Below, in pieces: positions 63,850 through 64,000 of a stretch of 64,000 bases of DNA. The notes beneath the pieces were generated by a model that saw only the letters and a program-made list of their open reading frames with translations, searched no databases and had not been told where the DNA came from. The position numbers and the translations under genes were made by a program. Source of the stretch: CAZKBP01 sp964551015 (GTDB lineage: Bacteria > Bacteroidota > Bacteroidia > Cytophagales > Microscillaceae); contig CAZKBP010000014.1 in assembly GCA_964551015.1 (NCBI GenBank), forward strand, positions 58,982-122,981, given 5' to 3'. Positions within the stretch are counted from its first letter, which is position 1; each line of letters starts with the position of its first letter.

Positions 63850-64000
63850 CGCCTTTTGTACCCCCCTAGCCTCTCTTGGAAGACCCCTATTCTGTCTTTG
63901 CTACCCCCTCCCCCTACCTCTGCTACTCCCCAAGCGCACCTTTTGTACCCCCCATGCGCACCTTTTGTACCCCCCTATTCTGTGTTTGAGGTAGGGGGGG
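63850..64000. repeat. Pyrimidine-rich tail with CCTTTTGTACCCCCC repeats
   Basis: The motif CCTTTTGTACCCCCC occurs at about 63852, 63939 and 63961; the last two are adjacent 22-bp units GCGCACCTTTTGTACCCCCC plus two bases (63934-63955 and 63956-63977). The plus strand of this end is strikingly rich in C and T, unlike the rest of the window. The window ends in a G-run. No gene is supported here. Confidence 0.7.

Noticed and set aside
63590..63994. 134-codon frame across the 21-bp array, and a 72-codon reverse frame
   Set aside because: A 21-bp period keeps all frames in register; the product is only the repeated array with no start signal or domain.

Overview
The window is a stretch of a Bacteroidota chromosome, most likely from a free-living, gliding, marine or aquatic lineage of the Cytophagales/Saprospirales kind. 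Three features point there: a giant surface protein ends in a type IX secretion (T9SS) C-terminal sorting domain, there is a PorE-like TPR/PD40/OmpA lipoprotein, and Bacteroidota-type families (DUF6503-like and other lipoproteins, TPM/LemA proteins) recur. No rRNA, tRNA, CRISPR array, prophage or insertion sequence could be recognised. Genus is not assigned.

Layout. 1-8.2 kb: the tail of an unknown gene; then a compact minus-strand run (beta-carbonic anhydrase, bestrophin-like channel, AraC regulator, ArgE deacetylase); then an ADP-ribose cluster made of an ADP-ribosylglycohydrolase facing three co-directional genes: a PARP1-like enzyme (WGR + helical regulatory + catalytic domain with the H-Y-E triad), a winged-helix/WGR-like protein of unknown function, and a YmdB-type macrodomain hydrolase. 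8.4-17.8 kb: an orphan sensor histidine kinase, a PTPS/QueD-family protein with a degraded active site, an arginine operon (GNAT acyltransferase, argG, argC), a metallo-beta-lactamase/DUF3592/pssA operon, and guaC.

17.8-35.8 kb: a 1.5-kb AT-rich gap, then two giant secreted proteins. The first (1631 aa) ends in a dockerin-like duplicated calcium motif. The second (3800 aa) starts with a cohesin-like domain, carries many carbohydrate-binding and PKD-type modules, and ends in a T9SS sorting domain. Together they look like a surface-anchored cohesin scaffold with a dockerin partner. Inside the 3800-aa gene is a 230-bp perfect duplication.

36.4-64 kb: mostly housekeeping genes: a DinB-like protein, a class III (ArgD-like) aminotransferase, a LemA/TPM cluster, bioB, sppA, folK, fabD, a TamB-like protein, tsaD, a TetR regulator, a GH3 beta-glucosidase, a PorE-like protein and an RluB-type pseudouridine synthase. 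The last kilobase holds a 53-aa coiled-coil ORF, a strong terminator and a 21-bp tandem array. A second 21-bp array follows the terminator of the giant gene, and one intergenic repeat family occurs twice in opposite orientation.

The two most interesting systems are the ADP-ribose writer/reader/eraser cluster (4.4-8.2 kb) and the cohesin-dockerin/T9SS pair (19.3-35.7 kb). All functions come from reading motifs by eye; no database search was run.
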